NCBI GenBank assembly: GCA_051649605.1 | Contig: JBOFHK010000026.1 | Location: forward strand, 1 to 64,000 | Length of the DNA stretch: 64,000 nucleotides | Source: Brevinema_A sp051649605 | GTDB lineage: Bacteria; Spirochaetota; Brevinematia; Brevinematales; Brevinemataceae | Direction of reading: 5' to 3' | Shown: one piece after another, positions 1 to 8,506 of the stretch | Numbering within the stretch: the stretch's first letter is position 1 | Layout: every line of letters starts with the position of its first letter | Program-made: the position numbers and the translations under genes | The notes under the pieces: model-generated | Told to the model about the DNA's origin: nothing | Databases searched by the model: none | The model's input: only the letters and a program-made list of their open reading frames with translations

Positions 1-275
1 CTTATGTTTACTTTTTTTATTCTTAAATTTTAATATCCATCAAGCTCTTGATCGCTCTATTAAGAGTATCGTAAGATACCATATAGAATATTATATCAAA
101 GAATAAAAAAAGATTTACATATTGACGTGATTTAAAAAATTGATTATTTCAATTATAACACAAATATATTTTTAATTAAGCCTTTCTTTTAATTATCTTA
201 TACAAATCTTCTCCTTTACGTTCATAACACTAAACAAAAGCTCTGTTTTATTTTCTATAAAATTTTGTTTTTCGA

Positions 276-304
276 TTGACTTTATAGATATTATCTTTTA
301 TACT
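276..304 (+). promoter_or_regulatory. Sigma-70-type promoter of the thi operon
   Basis: TTGACT (276-281), a 17-nt spacer and TATACT (299-304). This places the transcription start near 311, just before the first helix of the TPP riboswitch. The 275 bases before it are AT-rich and hold no gene or element I can recognise. Confidence 0.75.
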
Positions 305-315
305 AAGACGAGTAA

Positions 316-402
316 TTACTCGGGAGTCTTTAGGGCTGAGACTTATCTTAAGATAAGAACCGATAATACCTGATCTGGATCATGCCAGTGTAGGGAGTGA
401 TT
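316..402 (+). promoter_or_regulatory. TPP riboswitch (THI element)
   Basis: The conserved THI-box blocks are present in order: the GGGCTGAGA core (333-341), ACCTGATCTGGAT (368-380) and GCCAGTGTAGGGA (384-396). A closing P1 helix can form between 316-321 and 395-400. The element binds thiamin pyrophosphate in nascent RNA and lies directly upstream of thiE-thiM-thiD, so it should repress the operon when the cofactor is plentiful. Confidence 0.95.
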
Positions 403-417
403 GTATTTATTATATTC

Positions 418-445
418 ATCCCTCTACTACTGAGGGATTTTTATT
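418..445 (+). terminator. Riboswitch expression-platform terminator
   Basis: A stem ATCCCTC/GAGGGAT with loop TACTACT is followed by TTTTATTTT. It sits between the riboswitch and the thiE ribosome-binding site. The 5' arm could instead pair with the AGGGA at the riboswitch 3' end, which would be a plausible antiterminator. This is read from base pairing only. Confidence 0.7.
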
Positions 446-456
446 TTGGAGAATAC

Positions 457-1092
457 ATGTTTTATCGTTTTATGCTCATCACTCAAAAAAATCAAACTAG
501 TGATAGAGAATATTTTGATTTTATCAAAAAATGTTGTGATGGTGGGATCACCTCCCTCCAACTAAGAGAAAAACATCTTAGTCCAAAAGAATTAATCATT
601 CTGGGCGGTCAATTACTTCGGATTTTGGAAGAATATCAAATTCCTTTGGTGATTAATGATTCGGCGGAATTAGCCCAAAAAATTGCCACCCCTTATATCC
701 ACCTCGGACAAAAAGACGACTCTATAAGCCAAACGCTCTCACTTATTCCCCACGCTCAGATTGGTATTTCTATCGAAAGTATCAATCAGCTAGAACAAGC
801 CAACAAACAAGCAAATATTGTTTACGTAACGGCGAGTGCTATCTTTCCTTCTCTGAATAAACGGGATCTCAGCACAATATGGGGATTGGATGGGTTGAAG
901 CAATTATCAAAACTCAGTAAACACCCCCTCACTGCCATTGGTGGAATAACTCTCGACAATACAAAAGACATCATCAGAAACGGTGCCCAGGGTATCGCTT
1001 TAATTGGTGCTGTACATCATTCTACTGATCCCTATACACTCTGTAAAAATTTTAGAAACTTATTAGACAAAACGATTCAGGAGTTTCATTAG
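457..1092 (+). CDS. thiE: Thiamin-phosphate synthase
   Basis: ThiE condenses HMP-pyrophosphate with thiazole phosphate to give thiamin phosphate. The protein is a TIM barrel of about 211 residues with the family motifs LQLREK, VINDSAELA, HLGQKD and the phosphate-binding AIGGIT near the C-terminus. I start it at ATG 457, preceded by TTGGAGAA. The frame is open back to GTG 397, but that codon lies in the riboswitch P1 helix and the extension would translate the terminator hairpin. It is the first gene of the operon, and its stop codon overlaps the thiM start by one base. Confidence 0.93.
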   Translation: MFYRFMLITQKNQTSDREYFDFIKKCCDGGITSLQLREKHLSPKELIILGGQLLRILEEYQIPLVINDSAELAQKIATPYIHLGQKDDSISQTLSLIPHAQIGISIESINQLEQANKQANIVYVTASAIFPSLNKRDLSTIWGLDGLKQLSKLSKHPLTAIGGITLDNTKDIIRNGAQGIALIGAVHHSTDPYTLCKNFRNLLDKTIQEFH

Positions 1093-1874
1093 TGATTGAC
1101 ATCAAAGAAATCAAACAACAAATTGAAAAAATAAATCCTCTTATTTTAAACCTCAGTAATCTTGTTACTATGGATTTTATGGCTAATACTCTCTTAGCCT
1201 TAGGGGCATCGCCTATTATGAGTAACGATACCAACGATGCCTTAGAATTATATTCTATCAGCGATGCTATCAATATTAATATAGGGACTCTCAATCAGGA
1301 TTTTCTTACCATGGCTTTGGCGGTTGCAACAAAAAATAATAAGCAAAAACCACTTATTTTAGACCCTGTTGGAGCAGGATCAAGTACCATAAGATCCCAA
1401 GCTAGTACAGATTTGCTCCCTCATTGTACTATTTTAAAAGGAAACGCTGGAGAAATTACCGCTCTTCAGCAATCATCTTTCCAATCAAGAGGGGTAGATT
1501 CAACAGTAGATTCTGAGGATATCCTCCACCATGCAAAAGCACTAAGCCAACAGTATCAGATCCCTATCGTCATTTCTGGAGCTATTGATTATACTATCTT
1601 TCAAGCATATCAATATCAATGCCCATTTGGACATAAAATCATGTCTAAAATTACTGGTATGGGCTGTGTGCTTACCAGCGTTATAGCAGCCTTTAACTGT
1701 GCAATCAAAGATCCTGCTTACGCCAGTTATACAGCACTTCTATTTTATGGCTTATGTGGTGAGCTTGCTTACCAAAAAGATCCTTCCTTGGCTTTTTTTC
1801 AAAACCATTTTATTGATATAATTTTTTCTCCTGATTATAATTATATCCAACAAAAAATCAATACACTAAATTAG
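1092..1874 (+). CDS. thiM: Hydroxyethylthiazole kinase
   Basis: ThiM phosphorylates salvaged hydroxyethylthiazole (THZ). The protein is a 260-residue ribokinase-like fold with PLILDPVGAGSS, an ILKGNAGEI strand and the TGMGC motif with the conserved Cys192 before VLTSVIAAF. It starts at GTG 1092, with AGGAG about 8 bases upstream inside the end of thiE, which suggests translational coupling. With ThiD and ThiE it forms a salvage pathway; no thiC or thiazole-synthesis gene is visible here. Confidence 0.93.
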   Translation: MIDIKEIKQQIEKINPLILNLSNLVTMDFMANTLLALGASPIMSNDTNDALELYSISDAININIGTLNQDFLTMALAVATKNNKQKPLILDPVGAGSSTIRSQASTDLLPHCTILKGNAGEITALQQSSFQSRGVDSTVDSEDILHHAKALSQQYQIPIVISGAIDYTIFQAYQYQCPFGHKIMSKITGMGCVLTSVIAAFNCAIKDPAYASYTALLFYGLCGELAYQKDPSLAFFQNHFIDIIFSPDYNYIQQKINTLN

Positions 1875-1884
1875 GAGTTATACA

Positions 1885-2703
1885 ATGATCCAATATCCCT
1901 GTCTATCTATTGCAGGATTTGATAATTCTGGGGGAGCTGGTCTCCAAGCCGACCTTAAAGTATTTTCTGCCTTTGGTTGTTATGGCATGACGGTTTTAAC
2001 AGCTATCGCCGTTCAAAATACAACAGGGGTCAAACATTGCGAGATGATTCCTGTTTCCGTCATCCAAAAGCAATTGGATACTATCTTTGAAGATATTCCC
2101 CCTCAAGCAATAAAAATAGGAATGCTTTTTAATAATGAGATTATCAATACAATTTATAATTTTTTTACCATCAACAATATTAAAACTCCCTTAATCATCG
2201 ATCCTGTTATGATGGCAAAAAGTGGTGACCCTTTGTTACTCCCAGAAGCGCGAGCAAGTTTAATCGAAAAACTTATCCCTTTGGCTGATCTGGTAACCCC
2301 TAATCTTCCCGAAGCTTTAGAGCTGATTGGAGGTAAAAAAAATCTTCCTCAAGAAGAGATCGCCAAAAAAATTCTAACATTAGGTTGTCGTGCTGTCCTG
2401 GTCAAAGGAGGGCACTACGAAGGAGAAAACTCAACTGATCTCTTTTTAGAAAAAGAACCTATTTTATTATCTACTCCTAGAATACAAACTAAAAATACCC
2501 ACGGCACAGGCTGTACTCTATCAGCAGCAATTACTGCATTAACTGCTCAACAATATCCCCTACTCGATAGTGTACGACTCGCTAAAAAATACCTTCAAAA
2601 AGCTTTAGAATCGGCAAAAATACAAAGTGTTGGTAAAGGAGCTGGGCCAACAGATCATTTATGGTTTTTAGATCGAGCTTGTGCTGGTAGATTAGAAGAT
2701 TAA
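1885..2703 (+). CDS. thiD: Hydroxymethylpyrimidine (phosphate) kinase
   Basis: ThiD phosphorylates HMP and HMP-phosphate to supply the pyrophosphate substrate of ThiE. Diagnostic motifs are SIAGFDNSGGAGLQADLK at the N-terminus, the LVKGGHYEG strand, and THGTGCTLSAAI with the anion-hole and catalytic region. It has 272 residues, a normal length for the bacterial enzyme. It begins 10 bases after thiM with a clear AGGAG. It is the last gene of the riboswitch operon; no strong terminator follows. Confidence 0.94.
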   Translation: MIQYPCLSIAGFDNSGGAGLQADLKVFSAFGCYGMTVLTAIAVQNTTGVKHCEMIPVSVIQKQLDTIFEDIPPQAIKIGMLFNNEIINTIYNFFTINNIKTPLIIDPVMMAKSGDPLLLPEARASLIEKLIPLADLVTPNLPEALELIGGKKNLPQEEIAKKILTLGCRAVLVKGGHYEGENSTDLFLEKEPILLSTPRIQTKNTHGTGCTLSAAITALTAQQYPLLDSVRLAKKYLQKALESAKIQSVGKGAGPTDHLWFLDRACAGRLED

Positions 2704-2859
2704 TAATATTAAAACTTATACTATCAAATAGGGCGAATACCTTCTTAAAATAAGCTCTTAAAAGAGTTCATTATCATTTATAGTTATATTATAGATAAAC
2801 TGTTAATTAATACCATTTTATAGATTTGAGACTGAGAAAAATTCTTGCTCTCCAAATAA

Positions 2860-2887
2860 TAAAGTTTCCTTAAATTCATACCGAAAT
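2860..2887 (+). promoter_or_regulatory. Candidate sigma-28 (FliA-type) promoter of a chemoreceptor gene
   Basis: TAAAGTTT (2860-2867) exactly matches the -35 motif used by flagellar sigma factor 28. After 12 bases comes ACCGAAAT (2880-2887), which resembles the -10 consensus GCCGATAA and keeps the CCGA core. The spacing is one base longer than the usual 11. The downstream gene is a chemoreceptor, a typical sigma-28 target. Confidence 0.5.
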
Positions 2888-2951
2888 ACTGATATTCACA
2901 AAATATATAAACTATATGATACCGACAAATTGCGGTATTTTTGAGGTATCC

Positions 2952-4556
2952 ATGAAAATCCAAAATAATTCTTTTCACAGTCAGTTACAAAACAAAATTT
3001 TATTTATCTGTAATTCTGTTATTATGATTACCCTTTCTGTTCTAGCAGTAGTAACTTTTCTTAGTGATCAACACAAAACTATGGTCATCGCCATTGCTGG
3101 GGTTGTTATCTTGGGGATTTCTATTTTACTACAAGTACTTAAATATTTTACCGTTGCTAGCTACGTATCCATCCTTTCTCTGACTGCAGCAACATTTGGT
3201 GTTTTATTTAACCGCCCAGAAATATCAGCTGATCTTGTCTATCTTTTTATTTCTTATGAGATGGTGCCTGTGGTACTTGCTGGTATTCTTGGACAAAAAC
3301 GTTCCTTCTCTATCAGCATTACAAGCTTAATGTTTGTACTTTTGACCTATTATATTGTCTCTGTCCAAGCCCCACTGATTGGTCTTACCCATGTTGTTCA
3401 AATTTCTGGATCTTATATTTGTTTGTTGGTGATTGGTGTTCTTAGTGATCAAACCTACCTTTTGACGGGACAAATCATGAACCAATACTACCTAGAACAG
3501 CAAACATCTGAAGATAAAAGCAAACTATTGTCGGAAATGATCAATATTTATCAAAAGAACCAACAATCAGGGACTCAGTTAGAAACTCTTCATATCGATA
3601 ATGATACCTTAGCAGGGCAAGTAAACAAGCTATTTCAAAAATTTACAGAAGATATGCACGAATTAAATCAATTCCTTAAAGATATTAATATTCGTGGAGA
3701 GAATATTAAAAATTCTAGTTCTAATATTCTCAAAGTATTCTCCAACCATAAAGATAATATCATCAACTATAAAGGAAAAATTGACCAAATTTCCGAAACC
3801 TCTCAAGATATCGATCTTATTGTCCAAAATCGCAAGGTACAAATGAATGAGTTAATAGAATTATCCACCAAAGGTGGTACTTATATGCAAGACTCTATCA
3901 CTTCTGTAGAAAAAGTAGCCGAAAATTCCAAAAATATGGTCGATATGATTTCATTAATCATGGAAGTTGCCGAAAAAACAAATATTCTAGCTCTAAACGC
4001 TGCCGTAGAGGCTTCACGTGCAGGAAAATATGGTGGTGGGTTTGCTATCGTTGCAAAAGAAATTAAATCTCTTTCCACTGAAACAACACAAAATGCAGAC
4101 ACAATCAACCGATCCTTACAAAATAATATCACCTCAATTTCTGAAGCTGTCAGTATTATTAAAAATGTGGGAGAATTATTCCAACATCTTAATAGTAGTA
4201 TTCTTGATTTTTCTGGGGCTATTGATCAGATTGTAGTTAAGATTAACAATCTTAATCAGCAAAATTCACAAATGTCTATCGAAACAAAAAATACAATCTC
4301 TCTCGTGAATGAAGTACAGAATGTTGTCGAAAAAATGATCCAAAATATGGAATCAGGTAATCAAAAAATTGCTGGTATTCAAAATTTATCTACAGTACTC
4401 AGTAAAGATATTACTCAATTACACCAAACAACTAACTCTATTAGTATTTCTGGACGAAAAATGCAAGAAAAATATAGAGAATATTGTTATTCCGTCAAAA
4501 AAGTCGAAACAGTCGTTCAGGACATAAGCCAACAGATAGATTCTAACGTAAAGTAA
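2952..4556 (+). CDS. Methyl-accepting chemotaxis protein with a multi-TM N-terminus
   Basis: A membrane chemoreceptor of about 534 residues. The N-terminal third holds about six hydrophobic segments (roughly residues 15-170) and no large periplasmic ligand domain. A cytoplasmic coiled coil follows, with the conserved hairpin tip NILALNAAVEASRAG and GFAIVAKEIKSLS at about residues 343-380, where CheA/CheW would dock. No HAMP domain is obvious. I start at ATG 2952 behind GAGGT. An in-frame ATG at 2916 lies inside a small hairpin (ATACCG/CGGTAT) with no ribosome site. The signal may be sensed within the membrane or be intracellular; the ligand is unknown. Confidence 0.88.
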   Translation: MKIQNNSFHSQLQNKILFICNSVIMITLSVLAVVTFLSDQHKTMVIAIAGVVILGISILLQVLKYFTVASYVSILSLTAATFGVLFNRPEISADLVYLFISYEMVPVVLAGILGQKRSFSISITSLMFVLLTYYIVSVQAPLIGLTHVVQISGSYICLLVIGVLSDQTYLLTGQIMNQYYLEQQTSEDKSKLLSEMINIYQKNQQSGTQLETLHIDNDTLAGQVNKLFQKFTEDMHELNQFLKDINIRGENIKNSSSNILKVFSNHKDNIINYKGKIDQISETSQDIDLIVQNRKVQMNELIELSTKGGTYMQDSITSVEKVAENSKNMVDMISLIMEVAEKTNILALNAAVEASRAGKYGGGFAIVAKEIKSLSTETTQNADTINRSLQNNITSISEAVSIIKNVGELFQHLNSSILDFSGAIDQIVVKINNLNQQNSQMSIETKNTISLVNEVQNVVEKMIQNMESGNQKIAGIQNLSTVLSKDITQLHQTTNSISISGRKMQEKYREYCYSVKKVETVVQDISQQIDSNVK

Positions 4557-4620
4557 TATTTTTTAATATAATCAATTTCTATATTACTAATACAACATCA
4601 TTATTAATATCGTTTAAAAA

Positions 4621-4656
4621 GATTAGAGAGCAATTAATAATAATTGCTCTCTAATC
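4621..4656 (-). terminator. Terminator between convergent MCP and oppA-like genes
   Basis: A perfect inverted repeat with 16-base arms (starting GATTAGAGAG) and an ATAA loop. On the minus strand a TTTTT tract follows (4616-4620), so it ends the oligopeptide-binding gene. It may also stop transcription from the chemoreceptor side. Confidence 0.85.
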
Positions 4657-4664
4657 AAAATCTA

Positions 4665-6152
4665 TTAGTATTCAAAATAAACCTTATTCAACTGATAATC
4701 AGAAAAAATATCAAATTCAAATCCTTTCACTTCCTTTTTTATCCCCACCCCTAATTCAGTATAATATATAGGAATATAGGGTACATCTTCAGCAACAATA
4801 TTTTGAATTTTCTGATAAATACTATTCCGATCTTCTTCATCAAAAGATGATCGCCCTTGTGCTAGTAAGGTATCTATTTCTTTATTACTATAAAAAGAGC
4901 GATTACCTTTAGAACCCCAAGATTGGGAGTTGAGTAAATTATTGAGACCATAATCAGCGTCTGCCGTAATTGTTGTCCAATTTAATAGAAAAACATCATG
5001 CTCGCCTCGGGCAATACCTTCTAAAAAGCGAGCATATTCCACAATTTCTAACTTGGTATCAATCCCAATCTCTCGTAAATTCGCTTGGAGGACTTCTCCT
5101 ACTTTTTGACTCACCCCTTCTCGAACCCATATAGTCATTGAGGGATTTTGAATTCCTATTTCTTCTAGAAGTCGTTTGGCTTTATCTATATTTCTCGTTT
5201 GCTCTTGAGCATAATAGCCAGTAACTATAGGCGGAAGCAGAGAATCTGCAACTTTTCCCATCCCAAATAATACTGAATTAACAATCCCTTCTTTGTCAAT
5301 AGCATAGGCAAAAACCTGTCTCCCTCGCTTATCTTGCCAAAGAGGATTTGTACCTTGACCAATATTCATTGCTATATATTCTACACGGGGAATTTCTCTT
5401 TTTACCAGTATCAAGTCTGGATTTTCTTCTATCCTTTCTTTATCACTACCTTCAATATCATAGGCAATATCAACATCACCAGTTTCTAATGCTAAGGCAC
5501 GAGAAACTGGATCATTTACCGTTCTAAGATTAATTTCTTGAATATAAGCACCTTGATCCCAATATCCTTCATGTTTTTCTAAAAGAATGTTTTGACCCCT
5601 ATTCCATTCTTTCAAACGGTAAGAGCCTGTTCCCATAGGCATTTGAGCAATCTCTTGCCTATTAGATTCAACGTAAGCTTTATTAACAATCTTAAATGTT
5701 GGATACCCAATTAATGCAATAAGAGGTGCATAAGGTTCTTTAAGAATTACTCGGAATTTTTGATCAGAAGTAATCTCTGTACCTTTAATCACTCCTACGG
5801 TATGTGCTAAATTTGGTGTGGATAAAATTTCTTCAAAGCTAAACTGTACATCATCTAGTGTTAAAAGATCTCCATTATGAAACAAAACATTTGTGCGAAT
5901 CTTAAAATCGATAATAGTCGGTGATTGATATTCCCAAGACTCCGCTAAGGCTGGAATAATTATTCCATTAGTATCTCTTTTAATTAAGGTATCAAATAAT
6001 AACACATTGACCCTACTCGAATGAGGATCATTAGCAATATAAGGATACAATCCTGTCGCCTCGATAGGTACGGCAACATTCAATATATTTTTTTCGATAG
6101 TTTGGCTTGTACAAGCTCCCAATAGTATTAACATCCAAAGTATTTTTTTCAT
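4665..6152 (-). CDS. Oligopeptide ABC transporter substrate-binding lipoprotein (paralogue 2)
   Basis: A 495-residue family 5 extracellular solute-binding protein (OppA/DppA type). The N-terminus is a lipoprotein signal with lipobox LLGAC. Family features include the NVLFHNGDLLTLDDVQFS and GTGSYRLKEWNRGQ regions and the C-terminal VPYIPIYY. It is clearly paralogous to the upstream neighbour (both contain ILLEKHEGYW), so the pair arose by tandem duplication. It has a strong GGAGG site. No permease or ATPase genes lie nearby, so it probably delivers peptides to a transporter encoded elsewhere, as in Borrelia, where several OppA proteins share one permease. Confidence 0.9.
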   Translation of the reverse strand: MKKILWMLILLGACTSQTIEKNILNVAVPIEATGLYPYIANDPHSSRVNVLLFDTLIKRDTNGIIIPALAESWEYQSPTIIDFKIRTNVLFHNGDLLTLDDVQFSFEEILSTPNLAHTVGVIKGTEITSDQKFRVILKEPYAPLIALIGYPTFKIVNKAYVESNRQEIAQMPMGTGSYRLKEWNRGQNILLEKHEGYWDQGAYIQEINLRTVNDPVSRALALETGDVDIAYDIEGSDKERIEENPDLILVKREIPRVEYIAMNIGQGTNPLWQDKRGRQVFAYAIDKEGIVNSVLFGMGKVADSLLPPIVTGYYAQEQTRNIDKAKRLLEEIGIQNPSMTIWVREGVSQKVGEVLQANLREIGIDTKLEIVEYARFLEGIARGEHDVFLLNWTTITADADYGLNNLLNSQSWGSKGNRSFYSNKEIDTLLAQGRSSFDEEDRNSIYQKIQNIVAEDVPYIPIYYTELGVGIKKEVKGFEFDIFSDYQLNKVYFEY

Positions 6153-6175
6153 TATTCTTGTTCCTCCGAAAATAT

Positions 6176-6210
6176 AAAAAGCCTTATTATTCGAATAATA
6201 AGGCTTTTTA
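6176..6210 (-). terminator. Intergenic terminator/attenuator between tandem solute-binding genes
   Basis: The arms AAAAAGCCTTATTA and TAATAAGGCTTTTT flank a short TTCGAA loop. Read on the minus strand it lies between the two paralogous genes. The downstream gene has its own Shine-Dalgarno but little room for a promoter, so this hairpin probably sets the ratio of the two proteins by partial read-through. Confidence 0.8.
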
Positions 6211-6232
6211 TTAGTATTTATTAATAATATTT

Positions 6233-7738
6233 CTAAAAATATAGTGTACTTAATCGATGAGCATCAGCTGGATCAAATACAAATCCTTTAACATTTTTAG
6301 AAGTGCCTACATTAGACAAGGGGTAGAACAATGGGAAAAACGGTAATTCTGCATCTAAAATAATTTGTACTTCTTTATACATTTCATCCCGTTTTACAGG
6401 GTCAACTTCTATACGAGCTTGATCCAATAATCGATCAACAGTTGGATTGGAATAAAAAGTCCTATTACCAGGGCTACCGAAAGCATCAGTATGCACTAAG
6501 TTGTAAATACCGTAATCGGCATCTCCTGTAACAGTTGTCCAACCTAAAATAAAAGTATCGTGTTCGCCTTTTGATGTGCCATCTAAAAATCGACCCCATT
6601 CATAAATTTCGATTGAAGCGTCAATTCCTATTTCTTTGAGGTTCGCTTGGATAATTTCCATCATTTTTTGACGAGCACCTTCTGTAGTCCACATACTAAT
6701 TTTTGTTCCTTCAGGAATACTCGCTTCTTTTATGAGAGCTTTCGCTTTTTCCACATCTCGTTGGCGAAGAGTTAAACCATCATAATATCCTACAACTGTT
6801 TCATAAATAATAGAAGAGGCTGGTGTGCCACTTCCAAATAACACGGAATTGATAATCCCTTCTCGATCAATTGCTAAAGAAACTGCCTCACGAACACGTT
6901 GATCTTTCCAAATAGGATTTTTGCCTTTCCCAATATTATATCCAAAATATTCAATACGAGCAATTGGTTCTTCAATTAAGGTTAGATTAGCATGATCCAT
7001 AACTCTCTCACGATCTACCGCACCAATATCATAAGCAACATCAATATCACCTGTTTCTAAAGCAATCGTCCGTGCTGAACTTTCTGGAATTATTCTTATT
7101 TCAAGATTAGGAACTTTAGGTGCTTTACCCCAATATCCTTCATGTTTTTCTAATAGAATACTTTGCCCTCGATTCCACTGTTTGAGTTTGTAAGGACCTG
7201 TACCAACAGGTTTTTGACCAAGATCTTCCCCAGCTTCTTCTACTGCTTTTTTATTGAGAATACCCATTGTTGAATGTGCTAAGTGGAATAAAATAGGAGT
7301 AAAAGGGTCTTTTAAGGTGATGAGAACGGTATCCTCACCAGTAACTTCTATACTTTTAATAGGGCTAACAATATGTTCAATTTCTGGAGAAGCAATCATC
7401 CGATCTACACTAAATTTTACATCTTCAGGGCTTAACATTTCTCCATTATGGAACATCGCATTAGTACGAAGGGTTAATTTGAGCTGTGTAGGAGAAAGCA
7501 TTTCCCAAGCCGTTGCCAAACTTGGAAGAAAGTTACCCTCTGCGTCTTTTTCTAAAAGACGGTCAAACACATTAACCGAAACTCTTGCCGTCGCATTATC
7601 ATTAGATCCATAAGGATCCATTGTAACAGCTTCTGTAGAAACTCCTACCTTTAGAGTGTCTCTATTAGAAAGATCTTCTGCTTGTCCACAGAAACTTAAT
7701 AAGAATACCCCTGTTATCACTAGTAGATTTTTTAACAT
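6233..7738 (-). CDS. Oligopeptide ABC transporter substrate-binding lipoprotein (paralogue 1)
   Basis: A family 5 solute-binding protein of about 501 residues with a lipoprotein signal (lipobox LLSFC, then GQAEDLSN). Typical features are the AMFHNGEMLSPEDVKFSVDR segment, GTGPYKLKQWNRGQ and an ELPFFPLFYP region near the end. I prefer ATG 7738, placed 5 bases after GGGAGG; GTG 7741 is in frame but too close to that site. It is the first of two tandem paralogues. Substrate specificity (peptide, or nickel or sugar in some members) cannot be read from sequence. Confidence 0.9.
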   Translation of the reverse strand: MLKNLLVITGVFLLSFCGQAEDLSNRDTLKVGVSTEAVTMDPYGSNDNATARVSVNVFDRLLEKDAEGNFLPSLATAWEMLSPTQLKLTLRTNAMFHNGEMLSPEDVKFSVDRMIASPEIEHIVSPIKSIEVTGEDTVLITLKDPFTPILFHLAHSTMGILNKKAVEEAGEDLGQKPVGTGPYKLKQWNRGQSILLEKHEGYWGKAPKVPNLEIRIIPESSARTIALETGDIDVAYDIGAVDRERVMDHANLTLIEEPIARIEYFGYNIGKGKNPIWKDQRVREAVSLAIDREGIINSVLFGSGTPASSIIYETVVGYYDGLTLRQRDVEKAKALIKEASIPEGTKISMWTTEGARQKMMEIIQANLKEIGIDASIEIYEWGRFLDGTSKGEHDTFILGWTTVTGDADYGIYNLVHTDAFGSPGNRTFYSNPTVDRLLDQARIEVDPVKRDEMYKEVQIILDAELPFFPLFYPLSNVGTSKNVKGFVFDPADAHRLSTLYF

Positions 7739-7846
7739 CACTACCTCCCATATACTGGTTTATTTCCATTCATATAATAACCGATCTCTATAATTATGTC
7801 AATATTTCTCGCAAATAAAACTATTATTCATTAGAAATATTAACAT

Positions 7847-7895
7847 AAAAAAACTAAGCTACTTATAGTAATTTCTATAAGTAGCTTAGTTTTTT
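7847..7895 (-). terminator. Terminator downstream of sodC
   Basis: A long stem with arms CTAAGCTACTTATAG and CTATAAGTAGCTTAG, flanked by an A tract on the left and a T tract on the right. It can therefore work in either direction. On the minus strand it separates sodC from the solute-binding genes. Confidence 0.88.
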
Positions 7896-7914
7896 AAACG
7901 TTATTAATGATAAT

Positions 7915-8433
7915 CTAAAATGGGGCAGCGTACATTCTCCCACCACTTCCTCCAAGAGGTGCTGGTGAATCAGAATAATTATCAGGATTAATATGAATCA
8001 TAAGACTCTTCCCTTTAATATCTTTAAAACGAATTTTAGAATTTGTTAGAGTTGTATTAATCATCTTATCCTTAGCAACAATCAGCTGAGGAAGATCACC
8101 TCGGTGTCCATTACCTTCAGGCCCTAAATGCTGACCTGTTTTGTCGGGATCCCAATGTCCTCCAGCCTGACCGCCAGGTACTACTACCCCTTGATCGTTA
8201 GTTGTAGGCCCAAGCATATTTTTTTCATGAAGATGAAAGCCATGCGCTCCTGCTTGAAGGTTCGACCCCACTACGACAATCTCAATACCATTTTTTTTGA
8301 GATCGTTAACGGTAATACTCCCAACAGCTTCCCCCATACCTTCAGGCACAATCATATAAAGAATGCCTTCTATACTTTTTTGAGCATGTACATTAACGGT
8401 ACTAAGAAAAAGTAATAATACGAATAGTCTCAT
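7915..8433 (-). CDS. sodC: Exported Cu/Zn superoxide dismutase lacking the conserved disulfide
   Basis: A 172-residue periplasmic or surface superoxide dismutase. The signal peptide ends near VHA. All metal ligands appear in family context: His67 and His69 in GFHLHE, His93 in GGHWDP, His102 in QHLGPEG, His110 and Asp113 in GHRGDLP, and His147 in MIHINPDN. Arg166 is in GGSGGR. The layout matches the E. coli SodC type. The two cysteines that form the conserved intrasubunit disulfide are absent, and the protein has no cysteine at all: HEKNML replaces the usual HxKGSC, and YAAPF replaces YACGV. Confidence 0.93.
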   Translation of the reverse strand: MRLFVLLLFLSTVNVHAQKSIEGILYMIVPEGMGEAVGSITVNDLKKNGIEIVVVGSNLQAGAHGFHLHEKNMLGPTTNDQGVVVPGGQAGGHWDPDKTGQHLGPEGNGHRGDLPQLIVAKDKMINTTLTNSKIRFKDIKGKSLMIHINPDNYSDSPAPLGGSGGRMYAAPF

Positions 8434-8478
8434 TGTAGAACTCCTTGATTATAATCTATACCAAATTAAAAAGGTATC

Positions 8479-8506
8479 TTGACTTTATAATATAATATAA
8501 TATAAT
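8479..8506 (+). promoter_or_regulatory. Promoter with its -10 inside a pentanucleotide repeat
   Basis: TTGACT (8479-8484), 16 bases, then TATAAT (8501-8506). The whole -10 side is made of TATAA units, so neighbouring registers also offer TATAAT hexamers. The predicted start near 8513 leaves only about a dozen bases before ATG 8525, with GAGGAGG in between. Confidence 0.65.

Noticed and set aside
1..275. Coding sequence before the thi promoter
   Set aside because: The stretch is very AT-rich with only short frames and no family motif, and nothing in it supports a gene.
397..456. GTG-initiated 20-codon N-terminal extension of thiE
   Set aside because: The GTG is part of the riboswitch P1 helix and the extension would translate the terminator hairpin. 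ATG 457 has a proper ribosome site and gives the normal ThiE N-terminus.
7254..7613. Plus-strand open frame of 119 codons
   Set aside because: It lies wholly opposite a well-supported solute-binding protein gene, has no ribosome site and shows no recognisable protein features.
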